64,000 bases of DNA from an uncultured Ruminiclostridium sp. (GCA_947623915.1 CANQIB010000003.1:124001-188000); one strand, 5' to 3'; positions 17,384-32,243 are shown, counted from the first letter of the stretch. Notes: generated from the letters alone by a model not told the origin. Numbers and translations are program-made.

Positions 17384-19462
17384 TCAGTCCTTGGAACGCT
17401 TGTTGATTATGCCGTCCGCGATGGACTTGGGCACTTGGATATAATGGCTGGGCTCCATTACATACTGTCCGCGTCCCTGAGTCTTGGAACGCAGGTCGTT
17501 GGAGTAGCCGAACATCTCCGAAAGCGGAACGAACGCATTTATCTGCTTGATTCCGTTTCTGTCGTCCATGCCCTGTATCTCGCCGCGGCGAGAGCTGAGA
17601 TCGCCGATAACGTCGCCCATGTATTCTTCGGGGACGGTGACCACGACCTTCATGATAGGCTCAAGGATAACGGGGTTAGCCTTGCGGCAAGCCTCCTTTA
17701 TAGCCATTGAACCGGCTATCTTGAACGCCATTTCCGACGAGTCTACCTCGTGGTAAGAGCCGTCGTAAAGGTCTACCTTTACGTCAACGGTCTGGTATCC
17801 CGCAAGCACGCCGGATTCCAGCGCGCCGCGTATGCCCGCGTCTACCGCAGGGATATATTCCTTGGGGATAGCGCCGCCGACAACGCTGTTGGTAAACTCA
17901 TAGCCCTTTCCGGACTCGTTGGGTGAAACGTGCAGCTTAACGTGACCGTACTGACCTTTACCGCCCGACTGACGCGCATACTTGGTATCAACGTCCGTTG
18001 AGGTGGTGATGGTCTCCTTATATGCGACCTGAGGCGCTCCGACGTTTGCCTCTACCTTGAATTCACGAAGCAGTCTGTCAACGATTATCTCAAGGTGAAG
18101 CTCGCCCATGCCCGCGATGATGGTCTGTCCCGTTTCATCGTTGGTGTAGGTCTTAAAGGTCGGGTCTTCCTCCGCCAGCTTGGACAGCGCGATAGCCATC
18201 TTTTCCTGACCCGCTTTGGTCTTAGGCTCTATAGCCAAGTCTATAACGGGATCGGGGAACTCCATGGATTCCAGTATAACGGGGTGTTCCTCGTCGCAAA
18301 GCGTGTCGCCGGTGGTGGTGTTCTTTACGCCTACCGCGGCGGCTATGTCGCCGCAGTAGCATATCTCAAGATCCTGCCTGTGGTTGGCGTGCATCTGAAG
18401 TATACGCCCGATACGCTCTTTTTTGTCCTTGGTCGCGTTCAGCACGGTAGTACCTGTGGAGATCGTGCCGGAGTAAACTCTGAAAAAGCAGAGCTTTCCT
18501 ACAAACGGGTCGGTAGCTATCTTGAACGCAAGTGCCGAGAACGGCTCGTCGTCGCCGGCGTGCCTTTCCACCTCCTCGCCCGTTTCGGGATCCGTACCCT
18601 TTATAGCGGGCACGTCGAGCGGTGACGGCATATAGTCTATTATCGCGTCCAGCAGCTTCTGCACGCCCTTGTTTCTGTAGGAAGTACCGCATACGACGGG
18701 TACTATCTCATTGTCGATGGTAGCCTTGCGCAGAACTCTCTTTATTTCCTCGGTGGAGATCTCTTCTCCCTCAAGGAACTTGTCCATAAGCTCCTCGTCC
18801 TGCTCTGCAACGGCCTCCATCAGCTCGTCATGATATTTCTGGGCGATCTCTTTCATGTCTTCGGGTATATCCTCGACACGCATATCCTTGCCCAGATCGT
18901 CATAGTAAATATCGGCGTCCATCTCGATAAGGTCGATAATGCCTCTGAAGCTGTCTTCAGCGCCGATAGGAAGCTGGATCGGGACAGCATTACATTTAAG
19001 TCTGTCCTTCATCATGCTTACAACATTGTAAAAGTCGGCTCCCATTATGTCCATCTTGTTTACATAGGCCATTCTGGGCACCTTGTACTTGTCTGCCTGA
19101 CGCCACACGGTTTCCGACTGAGGTTCAACACCGCCCTTTGCGCAGAACACGGTGACCGAGCCGTCAAGAACTCTGAGTGAACGCTCAACCTCAACGGTAA
19201 AGTCAACGTGGCCGGGAGTATCGATAATATTGATCCTGTGCTTTTTCCAGTATGCAGTAGTTGCGGCAGAGGTAATGGTTATTCCTCTTTCCTGCTCCTG
19301 CTCCATCCAGTCCATCGTAGCGGCGCCGTCATGTACCTCTCCGAGCTTGTGGTTTATACCCGTATAGAACAGTATACGCTCGGTAGTGGTAGTCTTGCCC
19401 GCGTCGATGTGAGCCATAATACCGATATTACGCGTCATTTCAAGAGATACGTCTCTTGCCAT
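17384..19462 (-). CDS. fusA: translation elongation factor G
   Basis: 692 residues, standard length. EF-G drives translocation on the ribosome with GTP hydrolysis. N-terminal GTPase motifs: [19 protein letters not shown] (about 16-34), [13 protein letters not shown] and NKMD. Domains II to V follow, with the conserved region GQYGHV in domain IV. It begins 21 bases after rpsG, in the order rpsL-rpsG-fusA-tuf of bacterial str operons. Confidence 0.97.
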   Translation of the reverse strand: MARDVSLEMTRNIGIMAHIDAGKTTTTERILFYTGINHKLGEVHDGAATMDWMEQEQERGITITSAATTAYWKKHRINIIDTPGHVDFTVEVERSLRVLDGSVTVFCAKGGVEPQSETVWRQADKYKVPRMAYVNKMDIMGADFYNVVSMMKDRLKCNAVPIQLPIGAEDSFRGIIDLIEMDADIYYDDLGKDMRVEDIPEDMKEIAQKYHDELMEAVAEQDEELMDKFLEGEEISTEEIKRVLRKATIDNEIVPVVCGTSYRNKGVQKLLDAIIDYMPSPLDVPAIKGTDPETGEEVERHAGDDEPFSALAFKIATDPFVGKLCFFRVYSGTISTGTTVLNATKDKKERIGRILQMHANHRQDLEICYCGDIAAAVGVKNTTTGDTLCDEEHPVILESMEFPDPVIDLAIEPKTKAGQEKMAIALSKLAEEDPTFKTYTNDETGQTIIAGMGELHLEIIVDRLLREFKVEANVGAPQVAYKETITTSTDVDTKYARQSGGKGQYGHVKLHVSPNESGKGYEFTNSVVGGAIPKEYIPAVDAGIRGALESGVLAGYQTVDVKVDLYDGSYHEVDSSEMAFKIAGSMAIKEACRKANPVILEPIMKVVVTVPEEYMGDVIGDLSSRRGEIQGMDDRNGIKQINAFVPLSEMFGYSNDLRSKTQGRGQYVMEPSHYIQVPKSIADGIINKRSKD

Positions 19463-19483
19463 ATTTCCCTCCGTCTTATCCGA

Positions 19484-19954
19484 TTACCACTTGTAATGAG
19501 CGAAGGCTTTGTTTGCCTCGGCCATTCTGTGGGTGTCATCTCTTTTCTTGCAAGCGCCGCCCTGACCGTTGAGCGCGTCAAGTATCTCGTTTGCAAGTCT
19601 TTCTTTCATTGTCTTTTCGTTTCTCTGTCTGCTGTACTGAGTTATCCATCTCAGGCCGAGCGTTCTTCTCCTTTCGGGACGAACCTCCATAGGTACCTGA
19701 TATGTCGCACCGCCTACACGGCGCGCCTTTACCTCAAGCTGAGGCATGATATTCTCCATTGCCTCTTCAAATGCTTCAAGAGCGCCCTTGCCGGACTTCT
19801 CGGCGACGATTTCAAACGCGCCGTAAACTATCTTCTGGGCTACTCCCTTTTTGCCGTCAAGCATGATATTGTTTATCAGTCTGGTAACAAGCTGCGAACC
19901 GTACAAAGGATCGGGCAGCACATCACGCTTGGGAACGTTACCTCTTCTTGGCAC
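19484..19954 (-). CDS. rpsG: 30S ribosomal protein S7
   Basis: 156 residues from GTG 19954, giving the canonical start (M)[21 protein letters not shown] lies eight bases upstream of this GTG, whereas the ATG six codons further up falls on top of the ribosome site. S7 nucleates assembly of the 30S head and contacts E-site tRNA. Typical family signature [14 protein letters not shown] present. Part of the str operon. Confidence 0.95.
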   Translation of the reverse strand: MPRRGNVPKRDVLPDPLYGSQLVTRLINNIMLDGKKGVAQKIVYGAFEIVAEKSGKGALEAFEEAMENIMPQLEVKARRVGGATYQVPMEVRPERRRTLGLRWITQYSRQRNEKTMKERLANEILDALNGQGGACKKRDDTHRMAEANKAFAHYKW

Positions 19955-20109
19955 TTTACTTCCCTCCTTCATAAATAATGAAAATCATAGGTACTCGAAA
20001 GCGATTAACTCCCGCCGTCCAATTCCAGAGCATACGTCCCGACGACCCGCCTTATACAGACGCGGCCGTAAGTATATATCTCCACGAATTGTGGCTTGTA
20101 ATCTTAACT

Positions 20110-20535
20110 TTACGATTTTTTACCCGCCTTCGGGCGCTTTGCACCGTACTTGCTTCTGCCCTGCATTCTTCCGTCAACGCCCTGAGCGTCGAGCGTTCCT
20201 CTCACGATATGGTAACGCACACCGGGGAGATCCTTAACACGTCCGCCGCGGATAAGCACAACGCTGTGTTCCTGCAGCTTATGACCTATGCCGGGGATAT
20301 AAGCGGTCACTTCAAAGCCGTTGGACAGTCTTACTCTGGCTATCTTTCTCATAGCGGAGTTAGGCTTTTTCGGCGTAGCGGTACGAACTGCGGTACATAC
20401 TCCTCTCTTCTGGGGAGAAGGAAGATCTACCGTCTGCTTTTTAAGCGTGTTCATAGCTTTTTGCAGCGCGGGAGCCTTTGACTTTTTCTCGTGTACGGCT
20501 CTGCCCTTACGAACCAGTTGGTTAAAGGTTGGCAA
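20110..20535 (-). CDS. rpsL: 30S ribosomal protein S12
   Basis: 141 residues, start [13 protein letters not shown]12 lies at the decoding centre and controls accuracy. The loop with [17 protein letters not shown] carries the lysine (KKPNS) where streptomycin-resistance changes arise; it has the wild-type Lys. The second site, [11 protein letters not shown], is also intact. First gene of the str operon, with a promoter at 20639-20667. Confidence 0.97.
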   Translation of the reverse strand: MPTFNQLVRKGRAVHEKKSKAPALQKAMNTLKKQTVDLPSPQKRGVCTAVRTATPKKPNSAMRKIARVRLSNGFEVTAYIPGIGHKLQEHSVVLIRGGRVKDLPGVRYHIVRGTLDAQGVDGRMQGRSKYGAKRPKAGKKS

Positions 20536-20638
20536 TATTTACACCTCCTTAAAGTATTGATGTAGGGTAAAACCCCTTTTTTATGCGCTTTTGCAGGTTT
20601 TTTCCGTATATGTGAAAATATTCTGCGCGCATTTAATT

Positions 20639-20667
20639 ATTATATACAAAAAAACGGTAATTGTCAA
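20639..20667 (-). promoter_or_regulatory. promoter of rpsL (str operon)
   Basis: Minus strand TTGACA (20667-20662), 17-base spacer, TATAAT (20644-20639). The -35 box lies within the stem of the rpoC terminator. Confidence 0.8.
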
Positions 20668-20707
20668 GTTTTTGGGGTTTCGCCGCAAAAATTTGTAACA
20701 ATTACCG
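20647..20707 (-). terminator. rpoC terminator overlapping the rpsL promoter
   Basis: Minus strand CGGTAATTG (20707-20699) pairs with CAATTACCG (20663-20655) across a ~35-base loop and is followed by T7. The distal arm is part of the promoter of the next operon. Confidence 0.6.
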
Positions 20708-20727
20708 CTTTTTCATTTTTTTAAAGT

Positions 20728-24300
<3,573 letters not shown>

Positions 24301-24379
24301 TTTGATAATCGCGCTTCGGAAAGAAGCGTGCCTCCTCTTTCATCGTATTTTACGGTTTTCTGCCTTTGCGGCAGCCGGA

Positions 24380-27300
24380 TCAATCGTTGAAATCATCGTC
24401 GTCCATGTCGTCCAGTTCGTCGTCAAGCTCGTCGTCGTTAAAGTCGATATCGTCGTCCATATCTTCATCTTCGTCGGCGTAAAACTCATCGTCCTCGTCA
24501 ATATCGCGAGTGATGAACGAGCTGTCCAGCGAGCCTTCTTCAACAACATAGTCGCCGAAATTATCATCGATGGGCTGAAGTCCCACGTCATCGTCGTCGT
24601 CCTCAAAGGTGTGCTTGAGGTCTATCTCGTTGTGATCCTCGTCAAGAACGCTTATGTCAAGTCCCAGCGCCTGAAGTTCTTTTATAAGCACCTTAAAGCT
24701 CTCGGGAACGCCCGCTTCGGGAACGGGTTCGCCCTTGACTATCGCCTCGTAGGTCTTTACACGTCCGTCTATATCGTCGGATTTAACGGTCAGTATCTCT
24801 TGCAGAGTGTACGCGGCGCCGTAAGCCTCCAGCGCCCATACTTCCATCTCGCCGAAACGCTGTCCGCCGAACTGCGCCTTACCTCCCAGCGGCTGCTGAG
24901 TTACCAGAGCGTACGGGCCGGTGGAACGCGCGTGTATCTTATCGTCTACCAGATGATGCAGCTTGAGATAATACATATATCCGACCGTTACCGGACTGTC
25001 AAACTTTTCGCCGGTACGTCCGTCGATAAGCTGCGTCTTGTAATCGGGATTCATCGGTATCTTGGAGAAGTCTATGCGAGCGCCGTCCTTGTCGGGATAA
25101 TCGGCTCTCTGCTCTTCCGCCATCTTGAAGCATTCCCTGATGTCCTGCTCGTGCGCGCCGTCGAATACCGGCGTCATTATCTGCCAGCCCAGCGCCTTGC
25201 AGGCATATCCGAGGTGTACCTCCAAGACCTGTCCTATATTCATACGGGAAGGAACGCCCAACGGGTTAAGCACGATGTCGAGCGGTGTGCCGTCCGGCAG
25301 GAACGGCATATCCTCCTGCTTCAGTATGCGGGATACGACGCCCTTGTTTCCGTGGCGGCCCGCCATCTTATCGCCTACCGAGATCTTTCTCTTTTGCGCG
25401 ATGTAGCAGCGTACCACTTCGTTTACTCCGGGGCTGAGCTCCTCGCAGTTCTGTCTGGTGAATACCTTTACGTCTACTATTATTCCGCTCTCGCCGTGAG
25501 GAACGCGCAGGGAGTTATCCCTTACCTCTCTTGCCTTTTCGCCGAATATCGCGCGCAGCAGTCTTTCCTCGGCGGTAAGCTCGGTCTCACCCTTGGGCGT
25601 TACCTTACCTACCAGAATATCGCCGGACTGCACCTCCGCGCCTATGCGGATTATTCCGCGCTCATCGAGGTCTTTCAAAGCGTCCTCGCCGAGATTGGGT
25701 ATATCTCTGGTTATCTCCTCGGGACCGAGCTTGGTGTCGCGGCACTCCAGCTCATATTCCTCGATGTGGATAGAGGTGAAGGTGTCGTTGTATACCAGCT
25801 TTTCGTTTATCAGCACCGCGTCCTCGTAGTTATAGCCCTCCCAGGTCATGAAGCCTATCAAAGCGTTCTTGCCGAGCGATATCTCGCCTTGGCTGGTAGC
25901 GGGTCCGTCCGCCAGAACGTCGCCCTTCTTTATCTCCATGCCCTTTACCACGGCGGGCTTCTGATTTATGCAGGTGCCTTGGTTGGAGCGTTTGAACTTT
26001 ATCAAGCGGTAGCTGTGATCCTGTCCGTTTTTGTCGGTGACTACTATTTCGTCGGCGCTTACCGAGGACACCACTCCGTCCTCCTTGGCAAGGACAACGA
26101 CTCCCGAATCTATCGCCGCTTTATATTCCATACCCGTGCCGACTATCGGATTTTCCGTTACCATCAGCGGTACAGCCTGACGCTGCATGTTCGCGCCCAT
26201 CAGCGCGCGGTTAGCGTCGTCGTTTTCCAAAAACGGTATCATCGCCGTTGCTACGGATACGACCATCTTAGGCGATACGTCCATATAGTCGACCTTTTCA
26301 CGCTCGACTTCGAGTATCTCCTCGCGGCAGCGCGCGTTTACACGCTTTCTGGCAAATCTGCCCTGCTCGTCCAGAGGCTCGTTCGCCTGCGCCACGATGA
26401 AGTTATCCTCGACGTCGGCGGTCATGTAATGCACTTCGTCCAGCACCACGCCGGTCTGCTTATCCACCTTGCGGTAGGGCGCTTCGATAAAGCCGTACTG
26501 GTTTATCTTTGCAAACGACGCAAGATAGGAGATAAGTCCGATGTTAGGACCTTCGGGGGTCTCTATCGGGCACATTCTTCCGTAATGGGAGTAGTGAACG
26601 TCACGCACCTCAAATCCCGCGCGGTCACGCGAAAGACCGCCGGGGCCCAACGCCGAAAGTCTTCTCTTATGAGTAAGCTCCGCGAGCGGGTTGTTCTGAT
26701 CCATGAACTGTGACAGCGGCGAAGAACCGAAGAACTCCTTTATCGCCGCAACTACGGGACGTATATTTATCAAGGAATTAGGCGATATGCTGTCGGATTC
26801 CTGAGACTGAAGTCCCATGCGTTCGCGGATAACGCGCTCCATGCGGGCAAAGCCGATGCGGAACTGATTTTGCAGCAGCTCTCCCACCGAGCGTATACGT
26901 CTGTTGCCGAGATGGTCGATGTCGTCCACCGTGCCCACTCCGTCGCACAGATTTATAAAATAGCTTACCGACGCGTAAATGTCGTCAAGCGTGATATGCT
27001 TGGGTATAAGACGGTCGAGGTTGTTCTTTATACCCTCGGCTATCTCCTCGTCGCCGTTCGCGCCGTTCAGTATCTCCTGAAGTACGTCGAAGCTGACCTT
27101 CTCGTTGACTCCGAGAGCCGCCGCGTCGATACTGTCGGGGATATAACCCTTTATATCCACCATGCAGTTGCCGATGACCTTTACTTCCTTATCCTCGGCA
27201 AATATAACGCACTCCTTAACACCCGCCTGCTCTATCTCGGCGGCCTTTTCCGCGTTTATAAACTCGTCCTTGTCGCAAAGCAGCTCGCCGGTAGCCTGAC

Positions 27301-28195
27301 TGATTATAGGCATAGCGGCCTTATGTCCGGCGATACGCGCGGATATGCCGAGCTTTTTGTTGTATTTGTATCTTCCGAATCTTGCAAGGTCGTATCTTCT
27401 CGCGTCGAAGAACAGCGCGTTCAGATGGTTCTGCGATGATTCCACCGTCGGAGGCTCGCCGGGACGCAGCTTTCTGTAAACCTCCAACAGCGCTTCCTCG
27501 GTGTTTTTCGTGGAATCCTTGTCGGTGACGGTCTGAACGATAAGCGGCTCTTCGCCGAACTTATCCGTAAGGTCGCTGTCGGAGCTGTAATCGCCCAGCG
27601 CGCGCAGCAGCGTGGTCGCGGGTATCTTTCTGTTTTTATCTATACGAACATAGAAAATATCGTTTGAATCCATTTCGTATTCCAGCCAAGCGCCGCGGTT
27701 CGGTATTACCGTAGAGCGGAACAGCTTCTTGCCGGATTTATCGTAATCGAAACCGAAATACACGCCGGGAGAACGGACCAGCTGCGAAACTATAACGCGC
27801 TCCGCGCCGTTGATGACAAAGGTGCCGGAATCGGTCATGAGCGGGAAATCGCCCATGAATATCTCGTTTTCCATTACCTCGCCCGTTTCGGTGTTCCTGA
27901 GCTGTGCTTTCACTCTCAGCGGAGCGGCATAGGTAACGTCGCGTTCCTTACACTCTTCTATAGTATATTTAGGCTCTTCGTCCAGCCTGTAATCCACAAA
28001 GCTAAGCACCAGCTTACCGTTTGAGTCGGTAATGGAGGAAATATCGTTAAATACTTCTTTAATGCCTTCCTTTAAAAACCAGTTATAGGAATCCTTTTGG
28101 ATCTCTATAAGGTTAGGCATGGGCTGAACTTCGTTGATCTTGGAAAAACTGAGGCGTTCGTTTCTTCCCAGCTTGACCTGCTTGACATTCACCAT
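24380..28195 (-). CDS. rpoB: DNA-directed RNA polymerase subunit beta
   Basis: 1,271 residues from ATG 28195 ([17 protein letters not shown], the usual Clostridia start); a GTG four codons upstream falls too near the AAGGAG. The rifampicin region reads [26 protein letters not shown] with wild-type D, H, R and S positions, suggesting rifampicin sensitivity. The extreme C-terminus is very acidic, with runs of Asp and Glu (about 1210-1271), a common Firmicute feature. rpoC follows. Confidence 0.97.
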   Translation of the reverse strand: MVNVKQVKLGRNERLSFSKINEVQPMPNLIEIQKDSYNWFLKEGIKEVFNDISSITDSNGKLVLSFVDYRLDEEPKYTIEECKERDVTYAAPLRVKAQLRNTETGEVMENEIFMGDFPLMTDSGTFVINGAERVIVSQLVRSPGVYFGFDYDKSGKKLFRSTVIPNRGAWLEYEMDSNDIFYVRIDKNRKIPATTLLRALGDYSSDSDLTDKFGEEPLIVQTVTDKDSTKNTEEALLEVYRKLRPGEPPTVESSQNHLNALFFDARRYDLARFGRYKYNKKLGISARIAGHKAAMPIISQATGELLCDKDEFINAEKAAEIEQAGVKECVIFAEDKEVKVIGNCMVDIKGYIPDSIDAAALGVNEKVSFDVLQEILNGANGDEEIAEGIKNNLDRLIPKHITLDDIYASVSYFINLCDGVGTVDDIDHLGNRRIRSVGELLQNQFRIGFARMERVIRERMGLQSQESDSISPNSLINIRPVVAAIKEFFGSSPLSQFMDQNNPLAELTHKRRLSALGPGGLSRDRAGFEVRDVHYSHYGRMCPIETPEGPNIGLISYLASFAKINQYGFIEAPYRKVDKQTGVVLDEVHYMTADVEDNFIVAQANEPLDEQGRFARKRVNARCREEILEVEREKVDYMDVSPKMVVSVATAMIPFLENDDANRALMGANMQRQAVPLMVTENPIVGTGMEYKAAIDSGVVVLAKEDGVVSSVSADEIVVTDKNGQDHSYRLIKFKRSNQGTCINQKPAVVKGMEIKKGDVLADGPATSQGEISLGKNALIGFMTWEGYNYEDAVLINEKLVYNDTFTSIHIEEYELECRDTKLGPEEITRDIPNLGEDALKDLDERGIIRIGAEVQSGDILVGKVTPKGETELTAEERLLRAIFGEKAREVRDNSLRVPHGESGIIVDVKVFTRQNCEELSPGVNEVVRCYIAQKRKISVGDKMAGRHGNKGVVSRILKQEDMPFLPDGTPLDIVLNPLGVPSRMNIGQVLEVHLGYACKALGWQIMTPVFDGAHEQDIRECFKMAEEQRADYPDKDGARIDFSKIPMNPDYKTQLIDGRTGEKFDSPVTVGYMYYLKLHHLVDDKIHARSTGPYALVTQQPLGGKAQFGGQRFGEMEVWALEAYGAAYTLQEILTVKSDDIDGRVKTYEAIVKGEPVPEAGVPESFKVLIKELQALGLDISVLDEDHNEIDLKHTFEDDDDDVGLQPIDDNFGDYVVEEGSLDSSFITRDIDEDDEFYADEDEDMDDDIDFNDDELDDELDDMDDDDFND

Positions 28196-28336
28196 GTACT
28201 TTACCACTCCTTAATAATTTGGACAGCAGCGTGCCAAAATCCGTGCAGAACCGCTTGTAAAAAGGGATAACAGCGTTTGCGGCTTGTCTTTGAACACAAT
28301 TCGGACGCATATCAATCCATTATGATACAGTATATC

Positions 28337-28365
28337 ATTTTATCATAGTCGTCAACGTTTGTCAA
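28337..28365 (-). promoter_or_regulatory. promoter of rpoBC
   Basis: Minus strand TTGACA (28365-28360), 17-base spacer, TAAAAT (28342-28337). The ~130-base leader to rpoB has no ribosomal protein gene in it. Confidence 0.75.
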
Positions 28366-28447
28366 TACCCATTTTGCAAAATTTCTCAATTTTTTCACAC
28401 AAAATTTCTAAAACAACAGCCGCAAAAAATAAGGTCGTCCGTAAAAA

Positions 28448-28476
28448 CGTTCGGCAGGCATTAGCCTGCCGAACGA
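28448..28476 (-). terminator. terminator after the DUF6270 gene
   Basis: CGTTCGGCAGGC - TAAT - GCCTGCCGAACG then T5 on the minus strand. Confidence 0.88.
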
Positions 28477-28484
28477 AAAATTTT

Positions 28485-30722
28485 TTACAGCTTGTCGAAT
28501 ATCCGCTGCGACGGTCGAACGCGCACGATGTAATCTATATACGCCGCCGCGCCGCGATAGTATATCTCCTCGTAATGAGCCGCGTGCGCTCCTCCCAGCG
28601 GGAAAGAATCGTCGGATATGCAATGCTTGGTTATATCTATCACATAGCAGCCGGTCAGCTCGGCAAATCGTTCCTCGCACAGCGTTATCACCTGCTGAGA
28701 GGCTTTCACCGTCCTGTTGTCCAACGGGCAGATATTTCCGTCAAGGTCGCGGTAGCGCGTATTAAGCCGCACTTTATTTAGGATTATGCGGTCGCCGTAA
28801 CGCTCCGTCAGCAGCCTTGCCAGACGTTCCGCCGCCGCGTATATTGCGCCTTTGTCCCGCTGTGCGTCGAGGTAAAACAGCTCCGTTTCCTCCGCTATTT
28901 CCGCGAAAAATCCGCTCCTTTTTATGAAATTATCCACCGCAAAGCAGCTTCCGTTATATCTTGCCATCTGAGAGGACAGGTCGTAAAAATCCACTATTAT
29001 CCATTTGCCGATGCCGCGTTCTATCATTTCGGCAGCCCGACGGTTGAACACCTCGTCGGTGACGGAACGCCGCCAGATACTGCCGAATCGGTCTATCCCG
29101 TCGAAAAATCCCTCGCGCACCCTCACCGGCGGGTCGAACGCCCACATTACGGAATTTTTAAATATATACTTATCCACGCAGGCTACGGCGCTGCGGTTCA
29201 TCGGCTCGCGCGATACGCAGCTTCCCCAAATATCCACCGGTATCTGCGCGCATATCCTGAGATACTCGTCCACCCGCTCGTTTATCGTGCGCACGGAAAT
29301 GCCGTCCCAAAGGTCGTAAGCCGCTTTCAGCATAAACATCATGTTGCGCTCGGTTATCACGATAACGCGGCCCAGCCCCTTTTCCAGCTCCGTGCCTATC
29401 ATCGAGGAGAGCGGACGCCGCAGTCTTTCGTATTTTCCGGCAACGTCCAGCACCTCGGCGAAGCTGACCGCGTTCAGCTTTCCGCGTTCCATGGCGGACA
29501 GCACCTTGAACACCCGCTTTACCGAACGGTCGCCGCCGAAATCATAGTAACGGTAAACGTCGTATACCGTCTTAAAGCCGTGCTGCATTATGTCTTTGAG
29601 CAGCTCGCGGTTCTCGCAGACAAAATCGCGGGAGGTGCGGAGCATTATCTGTCCCGCGGCGGTGGAGCGGTCAAACAGCGTCGCGTAAAATCCGCGCGCG
29701 GTAACGCTGTCGTAATAGTAGGCGATACGGTCCAGCTTTATGTTTATATCCTCGCCGTCGTTATAATAGCCCTCTATCCCGTCGCGGGCAACGTCCTCCA
29801 CTATCTTGGCAAGTCTGGCAAGGTAAAACCTGTCCATTACAGTTTCCTTTTCGCCGGACTTTTCGTAATCTCCGAAATATTCATGCGAAATATCCGCGGT
29901 TATGGGGTGTACGGCTTCGATAAACATATCCTCAAGCATCCGTATGTAGGCGTTTATCTCGCCGTGTCCGCCCCCTATCCTGACGTGCCTGTCCACGGCG
30001 TAATATTTAGGCAGCGCAAAGCGCACCAGTATTATCCTGCTGTTTTGAAATCTTTTGAGCAGCCGTGCCGCGAAAATATCCATAAGCGGCTTTACCACCG
30101 ACTCCGGCAAAAAGCGCGGCAGCTTTTCGTACAGCTCGCCGTGCGATTTGAAATATTCGCTGTTCAGCAGCTCGTCGTTCTCGGTGACAAAGGTATCTCC
30201 CCACTTGGCGATGGGGTTTATCGCGGCGCCGTAAAAATCAAGTATGAAATATTCCGCGTCGGAGCGGTCGATATATTCGCCCGCCGTTTTGGTAAGATCA
30301 AGGTCGGTGCTGTCGTCGCACGCCTCGGCTTTGTTGGGAAAGAACACGCTCAGCGGCGACAGCTTTCTCAGCCGATCGTCGACCGACAGCTTGGCGGAAT
30401 CGGCGAAAGCCAGCTCCAGATTTACCGAGCCCATGGTAAGCAGCTTTACCCGCTTTATCATAAAGGAGTTGTCCGCCTCGCCTACCGTTACCGGCTCTCC
30501 GAGGGAGTTCACCCCGCACACCTTGAAACGGCACAGCGCGGTATCGTCCACTCCCGAAATGACCACGGAAAGATTAGAGGTGGTATTGATTTTTTTGAAA
30601 GCGTTGTTTTCTCTGCGGAAAAACACATGATAGCTCTTGCAGCCCTCAAGCGCCCTCCAAGTCAGCCTTACCGAACCGGCGGCGCCGGCAGGCTCGACCG
30701 ATATGGGTGCGGTATATGACAT
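28485..30722 (-). CDS. large DUF6270 (SGNH-like) protein with an N-terminal Fn3 domain
   Basis: 745 residues from ATG 30722 (AAGGAG seven bases upstream). An Fn3-like domain (about 1-90, VRLTWRALEGCKSYHVFF) is followed by two related units. The first (about 105-330) has the DUF6270 fold outline but the motif reads MGSVNLEL. The second (about 480-745) has the family signature IWGSCVSRE, whose Ser would be the SGNH nucleophile, and a late GGAHAAHYEEIYY block. The middle region (about 330-480) is helical. DUF6270 proteins are usually single ~300-residue proteins near polysaccharide loci; this one is a fused pair in which only the second unit keeps the Ser. No signal peptide. Activity on acylated polysaccharide is an inference. 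Confidence 0.65.
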   Translation of the reverse strand: MSYTAPISVEPAGAAGSVRLTWRALEGCKSYHVFFRRENNAFKKINTTSNLSVVISGVDDTALCRFKVCGVNSLGEPVTVGEADNSFMIKRVKLLTMGSVNLELAFADSAKLSVDDRLRKLSPLSVFFPNKAEACDDSTDLDLTKTAGEYIDRSDAEYFILDFYGAAINPIAKWGDTFVTENDELLNSEYFKSHGELYEKLPRFLPESVVKPLMDIFAARLLKRFQNSRIILVRFALPKYYAVDRHVRIGGGHGEINAYIRMLEDMFIEAVHPITADISHEYFGDYEKSGEKETVMDRFYLARLAKIVEDVARDGIEGYYNDGEDINIKLDRIAYYYDSVTARGFYATLFDRSTAAGQIMLRTSRDFVCENRELLKDIMQHGFKTVYDVYRYYDFGGDRSVKRVFKVLSAMERGKLNAVSFAEVLDVAGKYERLRRPLSSMIGTELEKGLGRVIVITERNMMFMLKAAYDLWDGISVRTINERVDEYLRICAQIPVDIWGSCVSREPMNRSAVACVDKYIFKNSVMWAFDPPVRVREGFFDGIDRFGSIWRRSVTDEVFNRRAAEMIERGIGKWIIVDFYDLSSQMARYNGSCFAVDNFIKRSGFFAEIAEETELFYLDAQRDKGAIYAAAERLARLLTERYGDRIILNKVRLNTRYRDLDGNICPLDNRTVKASQQVITLCEERFAELTGCYVIDITKHCISDDSFPLGGAHAAHYEEIYYRGAAAYIDYIVRVRPSQRIFDKL

Positions 30723-30815
30723 TTTCATTCTCCTTCCCGCCAAACGACTATATATAATTATTTTACCACCATTTATTATAAAAAACAAGAGCAAATCAAA
30801 AATAATATCCTGCCC

Positions 30816-30844
30816 TTGACAAATCGTCCGAGATGGTGTAAAAT
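30816..30844 (+). promoter_or_regulatory. promoter of the zur-znuACB operon
   Basis: TTGACA (30816-30821), 17-base spacer, TAAAAT (30839-30844); the -10 box touches the palindromic operator. Confidence 0.82.
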
Positions 30845-30872
30845 TGAAAACGAAAACGGTTTTCATTTTCAA
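30844..30872 (+). promoter_or_regulatory. Fur/Zur-family operator palindrome
   Basis: Dyad centred on 30858: TTGAAAACGAAAAC, one base, GTTTTCATTTTCAA. Fur-family sites have this A/T-rich inverted repeat form. Placement over the start point fits autorepression when zinc is sufficient. Confidence 0.75.
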
Positions 30873-30896
30873 ATTTGGCCTATCGGAGAAAGCAAA

Positions 30897-31292
30897 ATGA
30901 GTTATAAAACCAAACAAAGCGCTCTTATACTTGAATATATACGGCAAAATTCCGACCGACACCTTACCGCCGAGGAGATCTCCGACGGATTGAAAAACGA
31001 GGTCGGCAAGACCACCGTGTACCGAAATCTCGACCGGCTGTGCAGTCAGGGCGTGGTGAGGAAATACCTGCTAACCGACGGTAAAAGCTCCTGCTATCAG
31101 TATATAGACTGCGACGGCTCGGACAGCCATTTCCACCTCAAATGTCTGAAATGCGGGCGGCTGTTCCATCTGGAATGTGAACACCTCTCCGATATAGACG
31201 AGCATATCAAGGCGTTCCATGATTTCAGGGTGGATACCTCGCGCACGGTCTTTTACGGGATATGCGGACAATGCGAAAAGGAGCGGGACTGA
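30897..31292 (+). CDS. zur: Fur-family transcriptional regulator, probably Zur
   Basis: 131 residues from ATG 30897 (SD CGGAGAAA). A winged-helix N-terminus (TVYRNLDRLCSQGVVRKY, about 42-59) is followed by a metal-binding half. The structural zinc site has CLKCG and CGQC; the regulatory site includes the HFH and HLECEH histidines. The direct overlap with a ZnuA lipoprotein (stop and start share one base) and a ZnuC/ZnuB pair indicates the zinc-responsive branch rather than iron (Fur) or peroxide (PerR). It should repress its own operon through the palindrome at 30844-30872. Confidence 0.85.
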   Translation: MSYKTKQSALILEYIRQNSDRHLTAEEISDGLKNEVGKTTVYRNLDRLCSQGVVRKYLLTDGKSSCYQYIDCDGSDSHFHLKCLKCGRLFHLECEHLSDIDEHIKAFHDFRVDTSRTVFYGICGQCEKERD

Positions 31293-32239
31293 TGAAAGCG
31301 GTAACGGCTTTATGCCTGCTCGTCGCTTTGCTGCTGGTCGGCTGCTCGGCAAGGCAGAATTCTCCTCCCACGCAAAACGGCGGGCTGCGGATAGTGACTT
31401 CGGTATTTCCCGCATATGACTTGGCAAAACAGGTCTGCGGGGACGGGGCGGATATAAGTATGCTGGTATCTCCGGGGGAGGACAGCCACAGCTTTGAGCC
31501 GTCCCCCCGCGATATGGCGAAGATAGAAAACTGCGATATTTTTATCTATATAGGCGGCAGCGACGAATACTGGGCGGAAAAAGCGGTAAGCTCCGCGAAC
31601 GCGGTCAAAGCGGTAAGGCTGTCGGACAGCGCGCGGCTGCTATTTGAGGATGAGGAGGACGGGCATGAGCATGAACACTCAGGCGGCGAGCTTTTCGACC
31701 CGCATATCTGGACTTCTCCGAAAAATATGCTGCTGATGTTGGACGCGGTGTGCGAAGCCTGCTGTCAAGCCGACCAAGCGCACGCGGACAGCTATACCGC
31801 GGCGGCGGAAAAATACGCCGAGGAACTAAAACAGCTGGACACGGATATACGCGGCGCGGCAAGCTCCGCAAGATACGATACGCTGATATTCGCGGATAAG
31901 TTTGCTTTCAGATATTTTACCGACGAATACGGGTTTAAATATGCGGCGGCGTTTCCCTCCTGCGACGAACATTCCGAGCCGGGAGCCAAGACCGTAGCGT
32001 CGCTGATAGACACGGTAAAGGAGAACTCGCTGCCCGCCGTGTACTATTTCAAATTCAACAGTCCCAAGGTCGCCGATACCGTTGCGAGCGAAACCGGCGC
32101 AAAGGCGCTGATGCTGTATTCCTGCCATACGGTATCGCAGGAGGAACTGGACAACAACGAAAGCTACGTTTCACTTATGCGAAAAAATCTTGAAAGTATC
32201 AAAAAAGGGCTCGGCGTGACCGCCGAGTCGGGGGAGTAA
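31292..32239 (+). CDS. znuA: zinc ABC transporter substrate-binding lipoprotein ZnuA
   Basis: 315 residues from ATG 31292 (TGATG overlap with zur). A lipoprotein signal ends at LLVGC (lipobox Cys about 18), so the protein is anchored outside the membrane. Cluster A-1 (TroA-like) fold; metal ligands fit H in EDSHSFEPSPRD, H in DPHIW and a later His/Asp pair. Between the first two ligands is an acidic His-rich loop (DGHEHEHSGGE), a feature of zinc-specific rather than manganese-specific members. Co-transcribed with znuC and znuB. Confidence 0.9.
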   Translation: MKAVTALCLLVALLLVGCSARQNSPPTQNGGLRIVTSVFPAYDLAKQVCGDGADISMLVSPGEDSHSFEPSPRDMAKIENCDIFIYIGGSDEYWAEKAVSSANAVKAVRLSDSARLLFEDEEDGHEHEHSGGELFDPHIWTSPKNMLLMLDAVCEACCQADQAHADSYTAAAEKYAEELKQLDTDIRGAASSARYDTLIFADKFAFRYFTDEYGFKYAAAFPSCDEHSEPGAKTVASLIDTVKENSLPAVYYFKFNSPKVADTVASETGAKALMLYSCHTVSQEELDNNESYVSLMRKNLESIKKGLGVTAESGE

Positions 32240-32243
32240 CACG

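Noticed and set aside
24302-26713. Very long plus-strand frame opposite rpoB
   Set aside because: Antisense shadow of a GC-skewed, highly conserved gene; no ribosome site or recognisable domain. The same applies to long frames opposite rpoC, fusA, tuf, GH3, GH2 and mbl.
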